A stretch of DNA of 64,000 nt from Cytobacillus depressus (GCF_008923245.1 NZ_WBOS01000002.1:620001-684000); one strand, 5' to 3'; numbered from the stretch's first letter, positions 18,532-27,800 are shown. Numbers and translations: made by a program. The notes: a model not told the origin generated them from the letters alone.

Positions 18532-18750
18532 ATGCCTTGGTGGGGATATTTATTAATCGTAGTGGCACTGCTTGTTGGTGTTGCACTAGGATTTTTCATT
18601 GCTAGAAAATACATGATGAGCTATTTAAAGAAAAATCCGCCAATTAATGAACAAATGTTAAAAATGATGATGATGCAAATGGGTCAAAAGCCTTCGCAGA
18701 AAAAAATCAATCAAATGATGAACGCCATGAACAAGCAAACAGGCAAATAA
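18532..18750 (+). CDS. yneF: UPF0154 membrane protein YneF
   Basis: The 72-residue protein has one N-terminal membrane span (residues 5-25) and a methionine-rich basic tail ([23 protein letters not shown]). Members are wide-spread in Bacilli; function unknown. Ribosome binding site AAGGAGG; closed by a terminator. Confidence 0.93.
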   Translation: MPWWGYLLIVVALLVGVALGFFIARKYMMSYLKKNPPINEQMLKMMMMQMGQKPSQKKINQMMNAMNKQTGK

Positions 18751-18759
18751 TGGCGGACA

Positions 18760-18792
18760 AGCACTCAGTAATGGGTGCTTTTTGTTTTTTTA
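18760..18792 (+). terminator. Terminator after yneF
   Basis: Stem AGCACTCA/TGGGTGCT with loop GTAA and a long T run. Confidence 0.75.
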
Positions 18793-18954
18793 GAAAATGG
18801 CTCTTATAGTAATAACATTATATATAAATCTTCCTATTTTTTGTAATATTTGATAAACTATTAACGCCATCCATATATGGTCTAAAAGTATGCCTCGAGA
18901 CCAATTTTTAAGGAAAAAGACTTTGAGCTATTTTACAATCTTGGAGGACAAAAT

Positions 18955-20700
18955 ATGAAAGTTTTTTTAGATTTAATGTGGTTTTTTAAACAAGAAAAAA
19001 AAGCGTATTTAACCGGAATTTTAATGTTAATATTTGTAGCTTTGCTGCAGCTCGTTCCTCCAAAGGTAGTAGGTCTATTTGTTGATCATATTCAAGATCA
19101 AACATTAACTACAAACACTCTTTTATTTTTAATCGGCCTTTTAATCACTTCAGCCCTTATCATGTACATATTGCGTTATTATTGGAGAATAATGATTTTT
19201 GGCTCTGCTGTTAAATTATCAAAAATTTTAAGAGAACGCCTGTATCAGCATTTTACAACAATGTCCCAATCTTTTTATCAGAAGAAGCGGGTTGGTGATT
19301 TAATGGCACATGCAACAAATGATCTACAAGCCATTCAACAAACTGCAGGAGCCGGTGTATTAACATTCGTTGATTCAATTACAACTGGGGGCTTTGTCAT
19401 CATCGCAATGGCAGCAACGATTAGCTGGAAGCTGACATTAATCAGTTTAATTCCGATGCCTATTATGGCCGTTTTAACTAGCTGGTATGGGAAGATGCTG
19501 CATAAGCGCTTTCATAAGGCACAAGAGGCTTTCTCAGCGTTAAATGACAAAACGCAGGAAAGTGTGACGGGAATAAAGGTTATAAAAACCTTTGGACAAG
19601 AAAACGAAGATATTGAAGATTTCCGGAAGCAGTCTGAGGATGTAGTGCAAAAAAATATTTCTGTAGCAAGAATTGATTCTTTATTTGATCCTACTATATC
19701 AATTATTGTCGGTATCTCTTACTTCCTTTCTATTGCATTTGGGGCAAAATTTGTGCTTAATAACGAAATGACAATTGGTGAGCTCGTTTCATTCACCACT
19801 TATTTAGGATTGCTTATATGGCCAATGCTAGCGTTCGGCTGGCTTTTTAATATTGTTGAAAGAGGGCGGGCTTCCAATGACCGTGTAACCGCTCTTTTAA
19901 ATGAAAAAGTTGATATATTTGATCAAGCTGGTGCCATTAGTTCGGTTCCTAGCGGACATATCGAATTTAATATTTCCGAATTTGCCTATCCAGAAGCTAA
20001 GCCCTTATTGAAAGATATTTTCTTTGAATTGAAAAGAGGGGAAACGTTAGGAATTGTCGGTAGGACAGGTGCTGGGAAAACAACTTTATTAAAATTATTA
20101 ATTCGTGAATTTGAAGGCTATAAAGGGAATATCAAGTTTGCCGGCAAACCATTAAATGACTATCAGCTTGATAAGTTAAGAGAAGCAATCGGTTATGTCC
20201 CTCAGGATCACTTTTTATTTTCAGCTACTGTTAAGGATAATATAGCCTTTACAAAAACTGATGCAATATTAGAAGAAATTTATGCTGCTGCACAGCTAGC
20301 TAATATACATGAAGATATTTTACTCTTTACTGACGGCTATGAAACAGTTGTTGGGGAAAGGGGAGTATCCCTCTCCGGCGGGCAAAAACAGCGAATTTCA
20401 ATTGCTCGTGCGTTATTTATGAATCCTGAAGTATTAATTCTTGATGATTCATTATCAGCTGTTGATGCAAAGACAGAGGAAGCCATTTTAACAGCGCTTA
20501 GAAAGGAGCGAGAAGGGAAGACGACCATTATTACAGCTCATCGACTAAGTGCCATTCAGCACGCTAATCTTATTATTGTGCTTGATGAAGGGAAAATTGT
20601 TCAAAGAGGCACCCATGAGCAGTTAATGAGAGCGGATGGCTGGTATCAAGATATGTATTTGCAACAGCAGCTAGAGGAACTTGTTGAGCATGGAGGATAA
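18955..20700 (+). CDS. ABC exporter half-transporter, degenerate-site subunit (YheI/BmrC-like)
   Basis: 581 residues: a six-span type IV exporter domain (about 1-320) fused to an ATPase domain. Walker A GRTGAGKTT is near residue 368, signature LSGGQKQR near 472, and Walker B ends ILDDS, with Asp where the catalytic Glu is expected. Such a subunit pairs with a partner whose Walker B is normal. The sequence resembles B. subtilis YheI (BmrC) throughout. Drug or lipid export is the likely role; the substrate is unknown. Ribosome binding site GGAGG. Confidence 0.88.
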   Translation: MKVFLDLMWFFKQEKKAYLTGILMLIFVALLQLVPPKVVGLFVDHIQDQTLTTNTLLFLIGLLITSALIMYILRYYWRIMIFGSAVKLSKILRERLYQHFTTMSQSFYQKKRVGDLMAHATNDLQAIQQTAGAGVLTFVDSITTGGFVIIAMAATISWKLTLISLIPMPIMAVLTSWYGKMLHKRFHKAQEAFSALNDKTQESVTGIKVIKTFGQENEDIEDFRKQSEDVVQKNISVARIDSLFDPTISIIVGISYFLSIAFGAKFVLNNEMTIGELVSFTTYLGLLIWPMLAFGWLFNIVERGRASNDRVTALLNEKVDIFDQAGAISSVPSGHIEFNISEFAYPEAKPLLKDIFFELKRGETLGIVGRTGAGKTTLLKLLIREFEGYKGNIKFAGKPLNDYQLDKLREAIGYVPQDHFLFSATVKDNIAFTKTDAILEEIYAAAQLANIHEDILLFTDGYETVVGERGVSLSGGQKQRISIARALFMNPEVLILDDSLSAVDAKTEEAILTALRKEREGKTTIITAHRLSAIQHANLIIVLDEGKIVQRGTHEQLMRADGWYQDMYLQQQLEELVEHGG

Positions 20701-20701
20701 A

Positions 20702-22495
20702 ATGATGGATCAAATAAAGGGAATCAAAGGGGAGGAGCAGAGAAAAGTTCTTTTTCGACTTCTTTCTTATACGAAGCCACATATGAAAACAATGGTTTTA
20801 GCTTTCGGCCTTCTACTAGTGACAACCATTGGGGATATTCTCGGACCAATCTTAATTAAAATTTTCATAGACGACTATTTAAGGCCGCAAAATCTAGTTT
20901 TCGAACCTCTGTTTACATTAGGGGCAGCTTTTATCGGGATACAGATTATGAATGTCCTAGTATCCTATTTTCAATTATTGAAATTCCAAGAAATTGCTTT
21001 GAAAATCATACAGCAGCTTCGTGTTGATGTATTTACGAAGGTACAGAAACTCGGACTAAAGTATTTTGATAAAACCCCTGCAGGCAGCATTGTTTCGAGG
21101 GTGACAAATGATACCGAAGCAATTAAAGATATGTTTGTTAGTGTCATCGTAACCTTTATTCAAGGAGCATTTTTGCTAACAGGTATTTTTATCGCGATGT
21201 TTATCTTAAATGTAAAATTGGCTTTATTTTGTTTAGTTATCTTGCCTATCCTTTTGTTCATTATGCGGACTTATCGAAAGTATAGTTCGGTATTTTATCA
21301 GGATATGAGAGAGAGACTTAGTCAACTTAACGCCAAGCTTAGTGAATCATTGCAAGGGATGGCAATGATTCAAGTTTTCCGGCAAGAAAAGCGGCTTAGG
21401 CAGGAATTTGGCGAGATTAATGATCTGCATTATCATGCAGGGATGAAAAATATCAAAATTGATGGTCTTCTATTGAGACCGGCCATTGATTTAGTTTACT
21501 TTTTTGCATTAATTTTGATCCTCAGCTTTTTTGGAATCACGTCTTTCAACAGTCCTATCGAGATCGGAGTTATTTACGCGTTTATTAGCTATTTAGATCG
21601 TTTCTTTGAGCCAGTCAATCAAATGATGATGAGGCTTTCAATGTATCAGCAGGCCATTGTTGCAGCATCGCGAGTTTTTAAACTAGTTGATGAAACAGAA
21701 CTTGCTCCTAAACAGCCTGAAGATGCAAAAAGCGAGATTACTTATGGAGAAATTGAATTTCATAATGTCAGCTTTTCGTATGATGGGGAAAGGGATGTAT
21801 TGAAGAATATTTCCTTTACCGCAAAGCCGGGAGAAACGGTTGCCCTTGTTGGCCATACAGGAAGCGGGAAAAGTTCAATCATTAACTTAATGATGCGATT
21901 TTATGAATTTGAAAGAGGCGATATTTTAATAGACGGTCAGTCACTAAAATCGTATAGGAAAGAGGAATTAAGGAAGAAGATGGGCCTAGTGCTCCAGGAT
22001 CCTTTTCTTTTTTTCGGTACGATTAAGGATAATATTCGACTCCACAATGATCGATTAAGTGATCAAGAAATTATAGATGCAGCTCAATTCGTCCAGGCCC
22101 ATACATTTATTGAAAAATTCGAGAATGGCTACGATGAACAGGTCGTTGAAAGGGGATCAACCTTCTCTAGCGGCCAAAGGCAGCTAATTGCCTTTGCAAG
22201 GACAATCGCGGCCAATCCGAAAATTCTTATACTGGATGAAGCAACTGCCAATATTGATACGGAAACAGAAGAAGCGATCCAAATTGCCCTTAAGAAAATG
22301 CGGAAAGGGAGAACGACTATCGCAATAGCCCATCGACTATCAACGATTCAAGATGCGGATTTAATAATAGTTTTGCATCAAGGTGAGATTGTAGAAAGAG
22401 GGAACCATCAGGAGCTTTTGGCGAATCGCAGTTTATATCATAAAATGTATTTACTGCAAAATAGTTCTTCTGAAAAAGTCAGCGATGTTGTATAA
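20702..22495 (+). CDS. ABC exporter half-transporter, catalytic partner (YheH/BmrD-like)
   Basis: 597 residues from ATG 20702, whose ribosome binding site GGAGG overlaps the end of the upstream gene. Six spans then an ATPase domain with Walker A GHTGSGKSS near residue 383, an altered signature FSSGQRQ near 488 and normal Walker B ILDEA near 510. Together with the upstream subunit this makes one consensus site and one degenerate site, as in BmrC-BmrD and TM287-288. It lacks the extracellular insertion seen in B. subtilis YheH. Confidence 0.88.
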   Translation: MMDQIKGIKGEEQRKVLFRLLSYTKPHMKTMVLAFGLLLVTTIGDILGPILIKIFIDDYLRPQNLVFEPLFTLGAAFIGIQIMNVLVSYFQLLKFQEIALKIIQQLRVDVFTKVQKLGLKYFDKTPAGSIVSRVTNDTEAIKDMFVSVIVTFIQGAFLLTGIFIAMFILNVKLALFCLVILPILLFIMRTYRKYSSVFYQDMRERLSQLNAKLSESLQGMAMIQVFRQEKRLRQEFGEINDLHYHAGMKNIKIDGLLLRPAIDLVYFFALILILSFFGITSFNSPIEIGVIYAFISYLDRFFEPVNQMMMRLSMYQQAIVAASRVFKLVDETELAPKQPEDAKSEITYGEIEFHNVSFSYDGERDVLKNISFTAKPGETVALVGHTGSGKSSIINLMMRFYEFERGDILIDGQSLKSYRKEELRKKMGLVLQDPFLFFGTIKDNIRLHNDRLSDQEIIDAAQFVQAHTFIEKFENGYDEQVVERGSTFSSGQRQLIAFARTIAANPKILILDEATANIDTETEEAIQIALKKMRKGRTTIAIAHRLSTIQDADLIIVLHQGEIVERGNHQELLANRSLYHKMYLLQNSSSEKVSDVV

Positions 22496-22540
22496 CTATA
22501 AAAACATACGAATCCCGGAATTTTTATTTTTTCATACAAA

Positions 22541-22583
22541 AGAAAATCCAGCAGAGGAATTTTAACCTAGGCTGGATTTTCTT
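22541..22583. terminator. Convergent terminator between ABC operon and Spo0E-like gene
   Basis: GAAAATCCAGC and GCTGGATTTTC form an 11-bp stem around an 18-base loop; T-rich sequence on both sides. Confidence 0.5.
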
Positions 22584-22752
22584 AATGGGAAGCTATTTTT
22601 TTAGTATGTTTTCGGTAGTATTCATTTAGTAAATTGTCAAGCTCTTGGCTAAATTTTATAGCTGTAGATGAAGCCAATCCATCTTTCATCGCTACTTGTA
22701 TGAGTTCGATTCGCTTTTGTTCAATTAACAGGAGTAAATCTTTGTTAGACAA
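22582..22752 (-). CDS. Spo0E-like aspartyl-phosphate phosphatase (56 aa)
   Basis: TTG start with AAAGGATAA upstream. The 56 residues form two predicted helices with the Spo0E signature SQELDNLLNEYYR (residues 35-47) after LLLLIEQKRIEL and a G-L turn. Spo0E-type proteins dephosphorylate Spo0A-P and delay sporulation. Its place next to ccdA suggests the YnzD member of the family, but I have not been able to align it. Missed easily because of its size and TTG start. Confidence 0.82.
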   Translation of the reverse strand: MSNKDLLLLIEQKRIELIQVAMKDGLASSTAIKFSQELDNLLNEYYRKHTKKIASH

Positions 22753-23018
22753 TGTAAGTTATCCTTTCAGAATAAAATATTTCCACAAAAAATATTATAG
22801 TTGTCCTGACAACATGATAATATATGCAATAGTATAGCGAATTTTGGGAATAAATTCAAAAGAAACTTATATTATATTTATTTTATTTTATTTTATTGAA
22901 CAAACGGCCTGGTTAAGTATTATAAAGGAAAGGACACAAATTGTTCAAATCTAAACATTATCATTTTATAATAACATTTGTTAGAATAAATAGTGAATCG
23001 TTTTGAACAGGAGATGTT

Positions 23019-23729
23019 ATGATGACTGATTTAAATGTGTTCATTGCGTTAGGTGCAGGATTTTTAAGCTTTATTTCACCTTGCTGTTTGCCATTGTATC
23101 CCGCTTTTTTATCTTATATTACAGGAATGTCAGTGGGGGAACTCAAAGAGGAGCATGCGATGCTTCAAAAGAGAAGCATGTTGCATACATTGTTTTTCTT
23201 AATCGGATTTTCGCTTATTTTTATCGCTCTTGGCTTTGGAACTTCATTTCTAGGGCGGTTCTTTGCTGATTATCAAGATTTAATTAGGCAAATTGGTGCA
23301 ATTTTTATCTTTTTCTTTGGTTTAATGGTTGTTGGTATTATTAATCCAGAGTTTTTACTTAAAGAAAGGCGGTTCGAGTTTAAAAACCGGCCATCCGGCC
23401 TTCTCGGTTCTGTTTTGATTGGTATGGCTTTTGCTGCGGGCTGGACGCCATGCATGGGCCCCATATTAGGTGCTGTTGTTTCCTTAGGTGCTACAAATCC
23501 TAATTCTGCAATGATTTATATGATTTCCTACATACTTGGTTTTGCTATACCGTTTTTCATTCTCTCTTTCTTTATTGGAAAACTTAAAGGGATTAGAAAG
23601 TATAGCATAAGGTTTATGAAAATCGGCGGTTATATCATGATGGCCATGGGTGTTGTGCTGTTCTTTGATTGGATGACAAAAATTATTAATGTTTTCCAAG
23701 GGCTATTTGGCGGATTTACTGGTTTTTAA
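23019..23729 (+). CDS. ccdA: Cytochrome c biogenesis protein CcdA
   Basis: The 236-residue membrane protein has six hydrophobic segments. The two redox cysteines are in [11 protein letters not shown] (first span) and GWTPCMGP (fourth span). CcdA carries reducing equivalents across the membrane for apocytochrome c maturation and spore-envelope thiol proteins. ATG 23019 or 23022 after CAGGAG. First of three ccd-cluster genes. Confidence 0.95.
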   Translation: MMTDLNVFIALGAGFLSFISPCCLPLYPAFLSYITGMSVGELKEEHAMLQKRSMLHTLFFLIGFSLIFIALGFGTSFLGRFFADYQDLIRQIGAIFIFFFGLMVVGIINPEFLLKERRFEFKNRPSGLLGSVLIGMAFAAGWTPCMGPILGAVVSLGATNPNSAMIYMISYILGFAIPFFILSFFIGKLKGIRKYSIRFMKIGGYIMMAMGVVLFFDWMTKIINVFQGLFGGFTGF

Positions 23730-23951
23730 AAACTTATCAAAAATACTGATGTTTTTATAAAATAGAAGGATAGGCGAAATTTGTCGTTCTCTTTAAATTG
23801 AAATTTTGTACATTTTTGTCTATATTTGAATATGTGCTCTTTTTCGCATGAGATGAAAGAAAAGATAGATATATTCTCTCTACATTATAGAAATGATCCA
23901 ATTATTAAGTGATATTAAAGTTTCAATGCAGTATTCGAGGGGGAAACGGTG

Positions 23952-24311
23952 ATGGCTAGAATACTAATTGTAGATGATGCAAAATTCATGAGAATTACAT
24001 TATCTAATATTTTAAGAAAAGCTGATCATGAAATTGTCGGTGAAGGGGAAAATGGGAAAGAAGCTGTCAGGCTGTATAGCGAATTGTTGCCAGATTTAGT
24101 GACTATGGATATTACGATGCCAGAAATGAGTGGTCTTGAGGCAGTAAAGGAAATTAAAGGGAAGTATCCAAGTGCGAAAGTCATTATGTGTTCGGCGATG
24201 GGACAGCAAAAAATGGTAGTTGAAGCTATTGAAACAGGGGCTAAAGACTTTATTGTCAAGCCATTTGATGAAGGCCGGGTATTGGAGGCTGTCAATCGGG
24301 TTTTAAGTTAA
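23952..24311 (+). CDS. yneI: Stand-alone CheY-like receiver YneI (CcdB)
   Basis: The 119-residue protein is a receiver domain only. Acidic pocket DD near residue 8, phospho-acceptor Asp in DLVTMDITMPEMSG, Thr/Ser in IMCSAMGQ and Lys in DFIVKPF are all present. There is no output domain, and no kinase is known. Located between ccdA and ccdC as in B. subtilis. ATG 23952 follows GAGGGGG; a GTG one codon before is also open. Confidence 0.9.
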   Translation: MARILIVDDAKFMRITLSNILRKADHEIVGEGENGKEAVRLYSELLPDLVTMDITMPEMSGLEAVKEIKGKYPSAKVIMCSAMGQQKMVVEAIETGAKDFIVKPFDEGRVLEAVNRVLS

Positions 24312-24460
24312 ACTTGTGCAAGCTGACTCAATTGGTTCTCTAAATAGGAATAATCCTAATTAGAGCTGAATTTGAGGCAGCTTTTATTCGTTTTCTTTCC
24401 TTTCCTTAAAATGATGGATATAATACCGTTATAAAATTAAAAGATAAGGGATGTAAAAAT

Positions 24461-24925
24461 ATGAACTTCGTAATTATTTCATCGGTTGGGGCCATTTGTA
24501 TGGCAATACTCGCCATGTTCATCCGTATGAAGGCTGCAAAAAAGCCGGCATCTGCAAAAAAAATCATCTTGCCACCGATTTTTATGAGTACTGGTGCCCT
24601 TATGTTTATTGATCCTTTTTTCAGAGTTACGCCTCTTGAGATCGTAGAAGCTCTTCTAGTAGGAATGCTATTTTCAATTTTATTGATAAAAACCTCGAAG
24701 TTTGAAATAAGGGACAATCAAATTTATTTAAAGCGATCTAAAGCATTTATTTTTATATTAATTGGTTTATTAATTATTAGGATCACAGGTAAGCTTATTT
24801 TGAGCTCTACTATTCATCTTGGGCAACTAAGCGGTATGTTTTGGATACTGGCTTTCGGTATGATTGTTCCATGGCGAGTAGCGATGTATAGGAACTTTCT
24901 TAAAATGCAGCGTGAACTGCAATAA
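24461..24925 (+). CDS. ccdC: CcdC-family membrane protein YneJ
   Basis: The 154-residue protein has about five hydrophobic segments and the family pattern LPPIFMSTGALMFI followed by EALLVGMLFSILL. It belongs to the ccdA-yneI-yneJ cluster. In B. subtilis it is not essential for cytochrome c synthesis. Confidence 0.88.
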   Translation: MNFVIISSVGAICMAILAMFIRMKAAKKPASAKKIILPPIFMSTGALMFIDPFFRVTPLEIVEALLVGMLFSILLIKTSKFEIRDNQIYLKRSKAFIFILIGLLIIRITGKLILSSTIHLGQLSGMFWILAFGMIVPWRVAMYRNFLKMQRELQ

Positions 24926-24956
24926 ATTTTATTACTGTAAAATTAAATCATGTGCT

Positions 24957-24992
24957 TGCCGCTTGAAACTCGAATTTCAGCGGCATTTTTTA
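24957..24992 (+). terminator. Terminator after ccdC
   Basis: Stem TGCCGCTTGAAA with TTTCAGCGGCA, then six T residues. Confidence 0.75.
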
Positions 24993-24994
24993 AA

Positions 24995-25027
24995 TATTAA
25001 AAAGTCATTCCTAATATAGGAATGACT
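24995..25027 (-). terminator. Terminator after yneK
   Basis: AGTCATTCCT/AGGAATGACT, a perfect 10-bp stem, followed by five T residues on the minus strand; it overlaps the yneK stop codon. Confidence 0.7.
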
Positions 25028-25451
25028 AAAATAAGTGCTCATATGGAGCCATATTGATTTCTTTTTCGGATAACCTCTTTCTCAAAAATTTATGGTCTCT
25101 TTTTGGCGTTGCGACAATATATCCCCTAATAATTAAATCTTCATTTATAGAAGAAACTTTTTCCTTAAGTGCAAGCTCGCCAATCTTTCCAGCAATTTTA
25201 TGTTTTGCTACATCACGGAAAAGCTCAGGGACAGGACTAACTAGCTCTTCAAGGAGAGTTGTTCCTTCTTGATCCCATAGATGCCTAGATTGGTTGACAA
25301 AATACTCTTCCCAATCCATATCTGATTTTCCATCTTCTTTAGGCATTTTTTTCAGAAATTTACGGAACATGAAAAAGCCGCCAATTGCAAATGATCCCGT
25401 TAGAACAACCACCCAAAATAGAATAAACCATAGAAACCATCCATCTAGCAT
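25026..25451 (-). CDS. yneK: DUF2621 protein YneK
   Basis: The 141-residue protein has one N-terminal span (residues 6-30) and a soluble domain (DMDWEEYFVNQSRHLW; LLEELVSPVPELFRDVAKHKIAGKIGELA). The length equals that of B. subtilis YneK. Function unknown. This is the last conserved chromosomal gene before the tRNA and the prophage. Confidence 0.88.
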   Translation of the reverse strand: MLDGWFLWFILFWVVVLTGSFAIGGFFMFRKFLKKMPKEDGKSDMDWEEYFVNQSRHLWDQEGTTLLEELVSPVPELFRDVAKHKIAGKIGELALKEKVSSINEDLIIRGYIVATPKRDHKFLRKRLSEKEINMAPYEHLF

Positions 25452-25550
25452 ATGTACTCACCTACAAATAATTTTTCCTTATTTTATTATAAACTCTTGA
25501 CAGTATACAGACAAGCTAAGCGATTACACTTTATAATTCAGACAATTCAC

Positions 25551-25579
25551 TTGCCCAATATATTTTAAAATACTATAAT
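25551..25579 (+). promoter_or_regulatory. Promoter of tRNA-Sec
   Basis: TTGCCC (25551-25556), a 17-bp spacer, and a perfect TATAAT (25574-25579). It ends 16 bases before the mature tRNA 5' end. Confidence 0.65.
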
Positions 25580-25595
25580 AAACATGTCCATATAT

Positions 25596-25692
25596 GGGGC
25601 TGAATGGGGTACTGGTGTCCTCCGTAGTCTTCAAAACTATCTGTGACCACCGTGTGTGGTCAGCTGGGTTCGATTCCCAGGCAGTCCCGCCA
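25596..25692 (+). tRNA. selC: tRNA-Sec (anticodon UCA), CCA encoded
   Basis: The 97-nt molecule folds as a selenocysteine tRNA. The acceptor starts GGGGCTG and pairs with CAGTCCC; the anticodon loop is CTTCAAA with anticodon TCA on a GTAGT/ACTAT stem; the variable arm is long (TGACCAC/GTGGTCA, 7 bp); the T arm is CTGGG-TTCGATT-CCCAG; GCCA is encoded. The eighth acceptor pair looks like an A-G mismatch. B. subtilis has no such gene. selA, selB and selD are not in this window. Confidence 0.92.
25650..25692. other. Probable attL core (3' half of tRNA-Sec)
   Basis: The prophage integrase starts its reading frame toward this end and stops 118 bp from the tRNA 3' end. Integrases of this family commonly use tRNA 3' halves, with the phage copy restoring the tRNA. 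The second copy (attR) is not in the window, so the exact core cannot be set. Confidence 0.5.
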
Positions 25693-25810
25693 TAGTATCC
25701 TAGACAATTTGATTGAACTAAGTTAAACCCTTGATATAAAAACGTTTGTGGCTCTTTTGGATTTTCGCAGAATCCTAAAGAATCATATAGATTTAGAAAT
25801 AATTTTGCAT

Positions 25811-26965
25811 TTATTTTGCACAATAAAGTTCTTCCATGGTCACGTCCACTTGGCGTGATTCTTTTTGTTCCATCTCGTCCATTATATGAGAATAGGTCTG
25901 TAGAGTTGTCACGATATCTTTGTGCCCAAGCCTGCGGGAAATATATTTAATGTTCACGCCTTTATAAAGCAACATAGATGCGTGGGTGTGCCGTAAACAA
26001 TGGCATGTTATTTCTTTTGCACCAACTTTTTTACATAGAGATTTTAAGGTTTTATTGACAGCGTTGTTTGTCACTAACTCTAATTTGGTGTTAACAAAGC
26101 AAAGGTTCTTTTTATTCCTTAGTCCTGTTTTGACAGCATTTTTGTTTTGTTCATTTTTTAATATTCTTAAAAGATTGCACGTATCTTTATCAATCGTAAT
26201 TGTCCGCTTTGAGGAGTAGTTTTTTGTATCTCCGAAACCCTTGTTATCTCTGCTCCATGTTTTGTTGATAGTGATAGTCATATTTTCAAAATCCACACAA
26301 TCCCAAGTCATCCCTAATATTTCTGAAAATCGGGCTCCTGTTGCAATAGCAAACAATATAATAAAACGGGATAAATATCGAGAGGTCATTTTTTCTCTGA
26401 TTTCTGCTACAAGTCTTTTCAACTCCTCAAAATTGAGATATTTCATATCTTCTTCTTTGGTAGGTTTCAGTCCTTTTACTACCGCTTTGTATGTCGGATT
26501 CTTGCGGATTACTTCATCTTCGAGCGCATCTTTCAGGCATAATTTGATGTACAGATGCCTTTTTCTAATGGTTTCCTGGGAATATTCAGGACCGATCTTA
26601 TTAAGAAAATCCTGATAGATGTCCCTGGTCAAATCTTTCATACGAATTTCAACAAAGTGTTTTTTTACTAGTAAAACTGATCGCTCAATATCTTTTTCGT
26701 GTTTTTCGTTTTTGTGTTTCCCCTTATGGTAAATATTAAACCAATTTCTCATATAATCTGAAAAAAACTGTTCGCCAGCATCGATGTTTTGACCTCTCTT
26801 AAATTTACTCTCCAGTTCAGCAGCTGCGATGGATGCTTCCTTTTTGGTCCGAAATCCACCTTGTGTTTTTGTTTTATACTGCACTTTTCCGTTTTTATCC
26901 AACTCATTACTTTTGTAAGAAACTCGGTATTGCCAGCTCTTACCTACTTTTTGAATACTGGCCAC
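25811..26965 (-). CDS. int: Prophage integrase (tyrosine recombinase)
   Basis: 384 residues from a GTG start with AGGAGGAG upstream. N-terminal arm-binding domain (1-55, FRTKKEASIAAAELE), SAM-like core-binding domain (about 65-165) and catalytic domain with Arg212 (GARFSE), His322-x2-Arg325 (HCLRHTHAS), His348 (LGHKD) and nucleophile Tyr358 (TYSHI). Intact. It points at tRNA-Sec, where it would have inserted the phage. Confidence 0.95.
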   Translation of the reverse strand: MASIQKVGKSWQYRVSYKSNELDKNGKVQYKTKTQGGFRTKKEASIAAAELESKFKRGQNIDAGEQFFSDYMRNWFNIYHKGKHKNEKHEKDIERSVLLVKKHFVEIRMKDLTRDIYQDFLNKIGPEYSQETIRKRHLYIKLCLKDALEDEVIRKNPTYKAVVKGLKPTKEEDMKYLNFEELKRLVAEIREKMTSRYLSRFIILFAIATGARFSEILGMTWDCVDFENMTITINKTWSRDNKGFGDTKNYSSKRTITIDKDTCNLLRILKNEQNKNAVKTGLRNKKNLCFVNTKLELVTNNAVNKTLKSLCKKVGAKEITCHCLRHTHASMLLYKGVNIKYISRRLGHKDIVTTLQTYSHIMDEMEQKESRQVDVTMEELYCAK

Positions 26966-27027
26966 TTAATGCTCCTCCTATAAAAAAAGGCGGGAGCTAC
27001 CCACCTATAAATTTTAAATTACTAACG

Positions 27028-27630
27028 TTAGAAATTTAAAACTACTTTTTTAAGTTTTCCTACTATTTTTATCTGTTTGTTTTGCTCAGGATTGTATATG
27101 ATTGGAGCGTAATTAGGATTTTCACTTTGAAGAACAATAGAATCATTTGACTTAAATACTCTTTTTAGAAGTGCTTCGTCCTCGACAACAACTGCAGCTA
27201 TTTCTCCGTTCTCTACATCGTCTTGTCTTCTTATTAAGAGTAAGTCGCCTTCATGAATCCTGGCCCCTGTCATGCTGTCACCTTTGGCTCTAAGGTAGAA
27301 ATACTCTCCACCATTAAGCCAATCCTTTGGGGTGGTCTCATAAGTACCAGTCTCTTCATATAAGACAGCTCCAGTTCCACAGCTAATGTTACCGTACACC
27401 GGAAGAATTATTGCATCCCCAGTATTGCCTAATTCTTCTACATCGAAGAAATATGTAATCGGCTTGTTGAACAACTCAGCTAGAACGGTTATCTTATCCA
27501 TTAAAGGCCTATTGTGATTCCCCTCCCAAGCCGATACCGCTGTAGGTGCAACACCTAGTTTCTTAGCGAGATCCGCTTGCGTTAACCTTTCTGCTTTTCT
27601 CAATTCCTTTATTTTGTCGCCAACCTTCAT
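27028..27630 (-). CDS. CI-like prophage repressor with S24 peptidase domain
   Basis: 200 residues: HTH-XRE domain (LTQADLAKKLGVAPTAVSAWE) and a LexA-like C-terminal domain with Ser119 (GDSMTG) and Lys156 (EALLKRVF). The self-cleavage site appears to be Cys84-Gly85 (NISCGTG), a variant of Ala-Gly. The prophage should therefore be inducible through RecA. ATG 27630 has GGAGG 11 bases upstream; the GTG at 27642 lies inside that ribosome binding site. Operators lie directly upstream. Confidence 0.92.
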   Translation of the reverse strand: MKVGDKIKELRKAERLTQADLAKKLGVAPTAVSAWEGNHNRPLMDKITVLAELFNKPITYFFDVEELGNTGDAIILPVYGNISCGTGAVLYEETGTYETTPKDWLNGGEYFYLRAKGDSMTGARIHEGDLLLIRRQDDVENGEIAAVVVEDEALLKRVFKSNDSIVLQSENPNYAPIIYNPEQNKQIKIVGKLKKVVLNF

Positions 27631-27661
27631 TTCTTGTTTCACCTCCTTTTATTTAAAATTA

Positions 27662-27775
27662 TACACTATTTCTGTAGTTTTATACAGTTTATCTGTATTA
27701 ACAATTAATAAAAATAAAAAATTTACAGAAAAACTGTATTTTTCTCTTGAAACTACAGAAAATCTGTAGTAGAGT
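27662..27775. promoter_or_regulatory. Lysogeny switch: operators and divergent promoters
   Basis: TACAG-N5-CTGTA palindromes occur at 27683-27697, 27724-27738 and 27754-27768, with a one-mismatch copy at 27662-27676. The rightward promoter TTGAAA (27747-27752), 17 bp, TAGAGT (27770-27775) holds the 27754 operator exactly in its spacer. A TATAAT for the leftward repressor promoter lies next to the 27662 copy. Confidence 0.75.
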
Positions 27776-27800
27776 TGTAATCAAGAAGGAGGTGGGCTCG

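Noticed and set aside
25524..25823. 99-codon minus-strand frame across tRNA-Sec
   Set aside because: Covers the tRNA and attachment region; no start signal.
26966..27027. CRISPR-like or palindromic repeat behind the repressor
   Set aside because: Only one imperfect inverted repeat; no repeated array. No CRISPR array was seen anywhere in the window.
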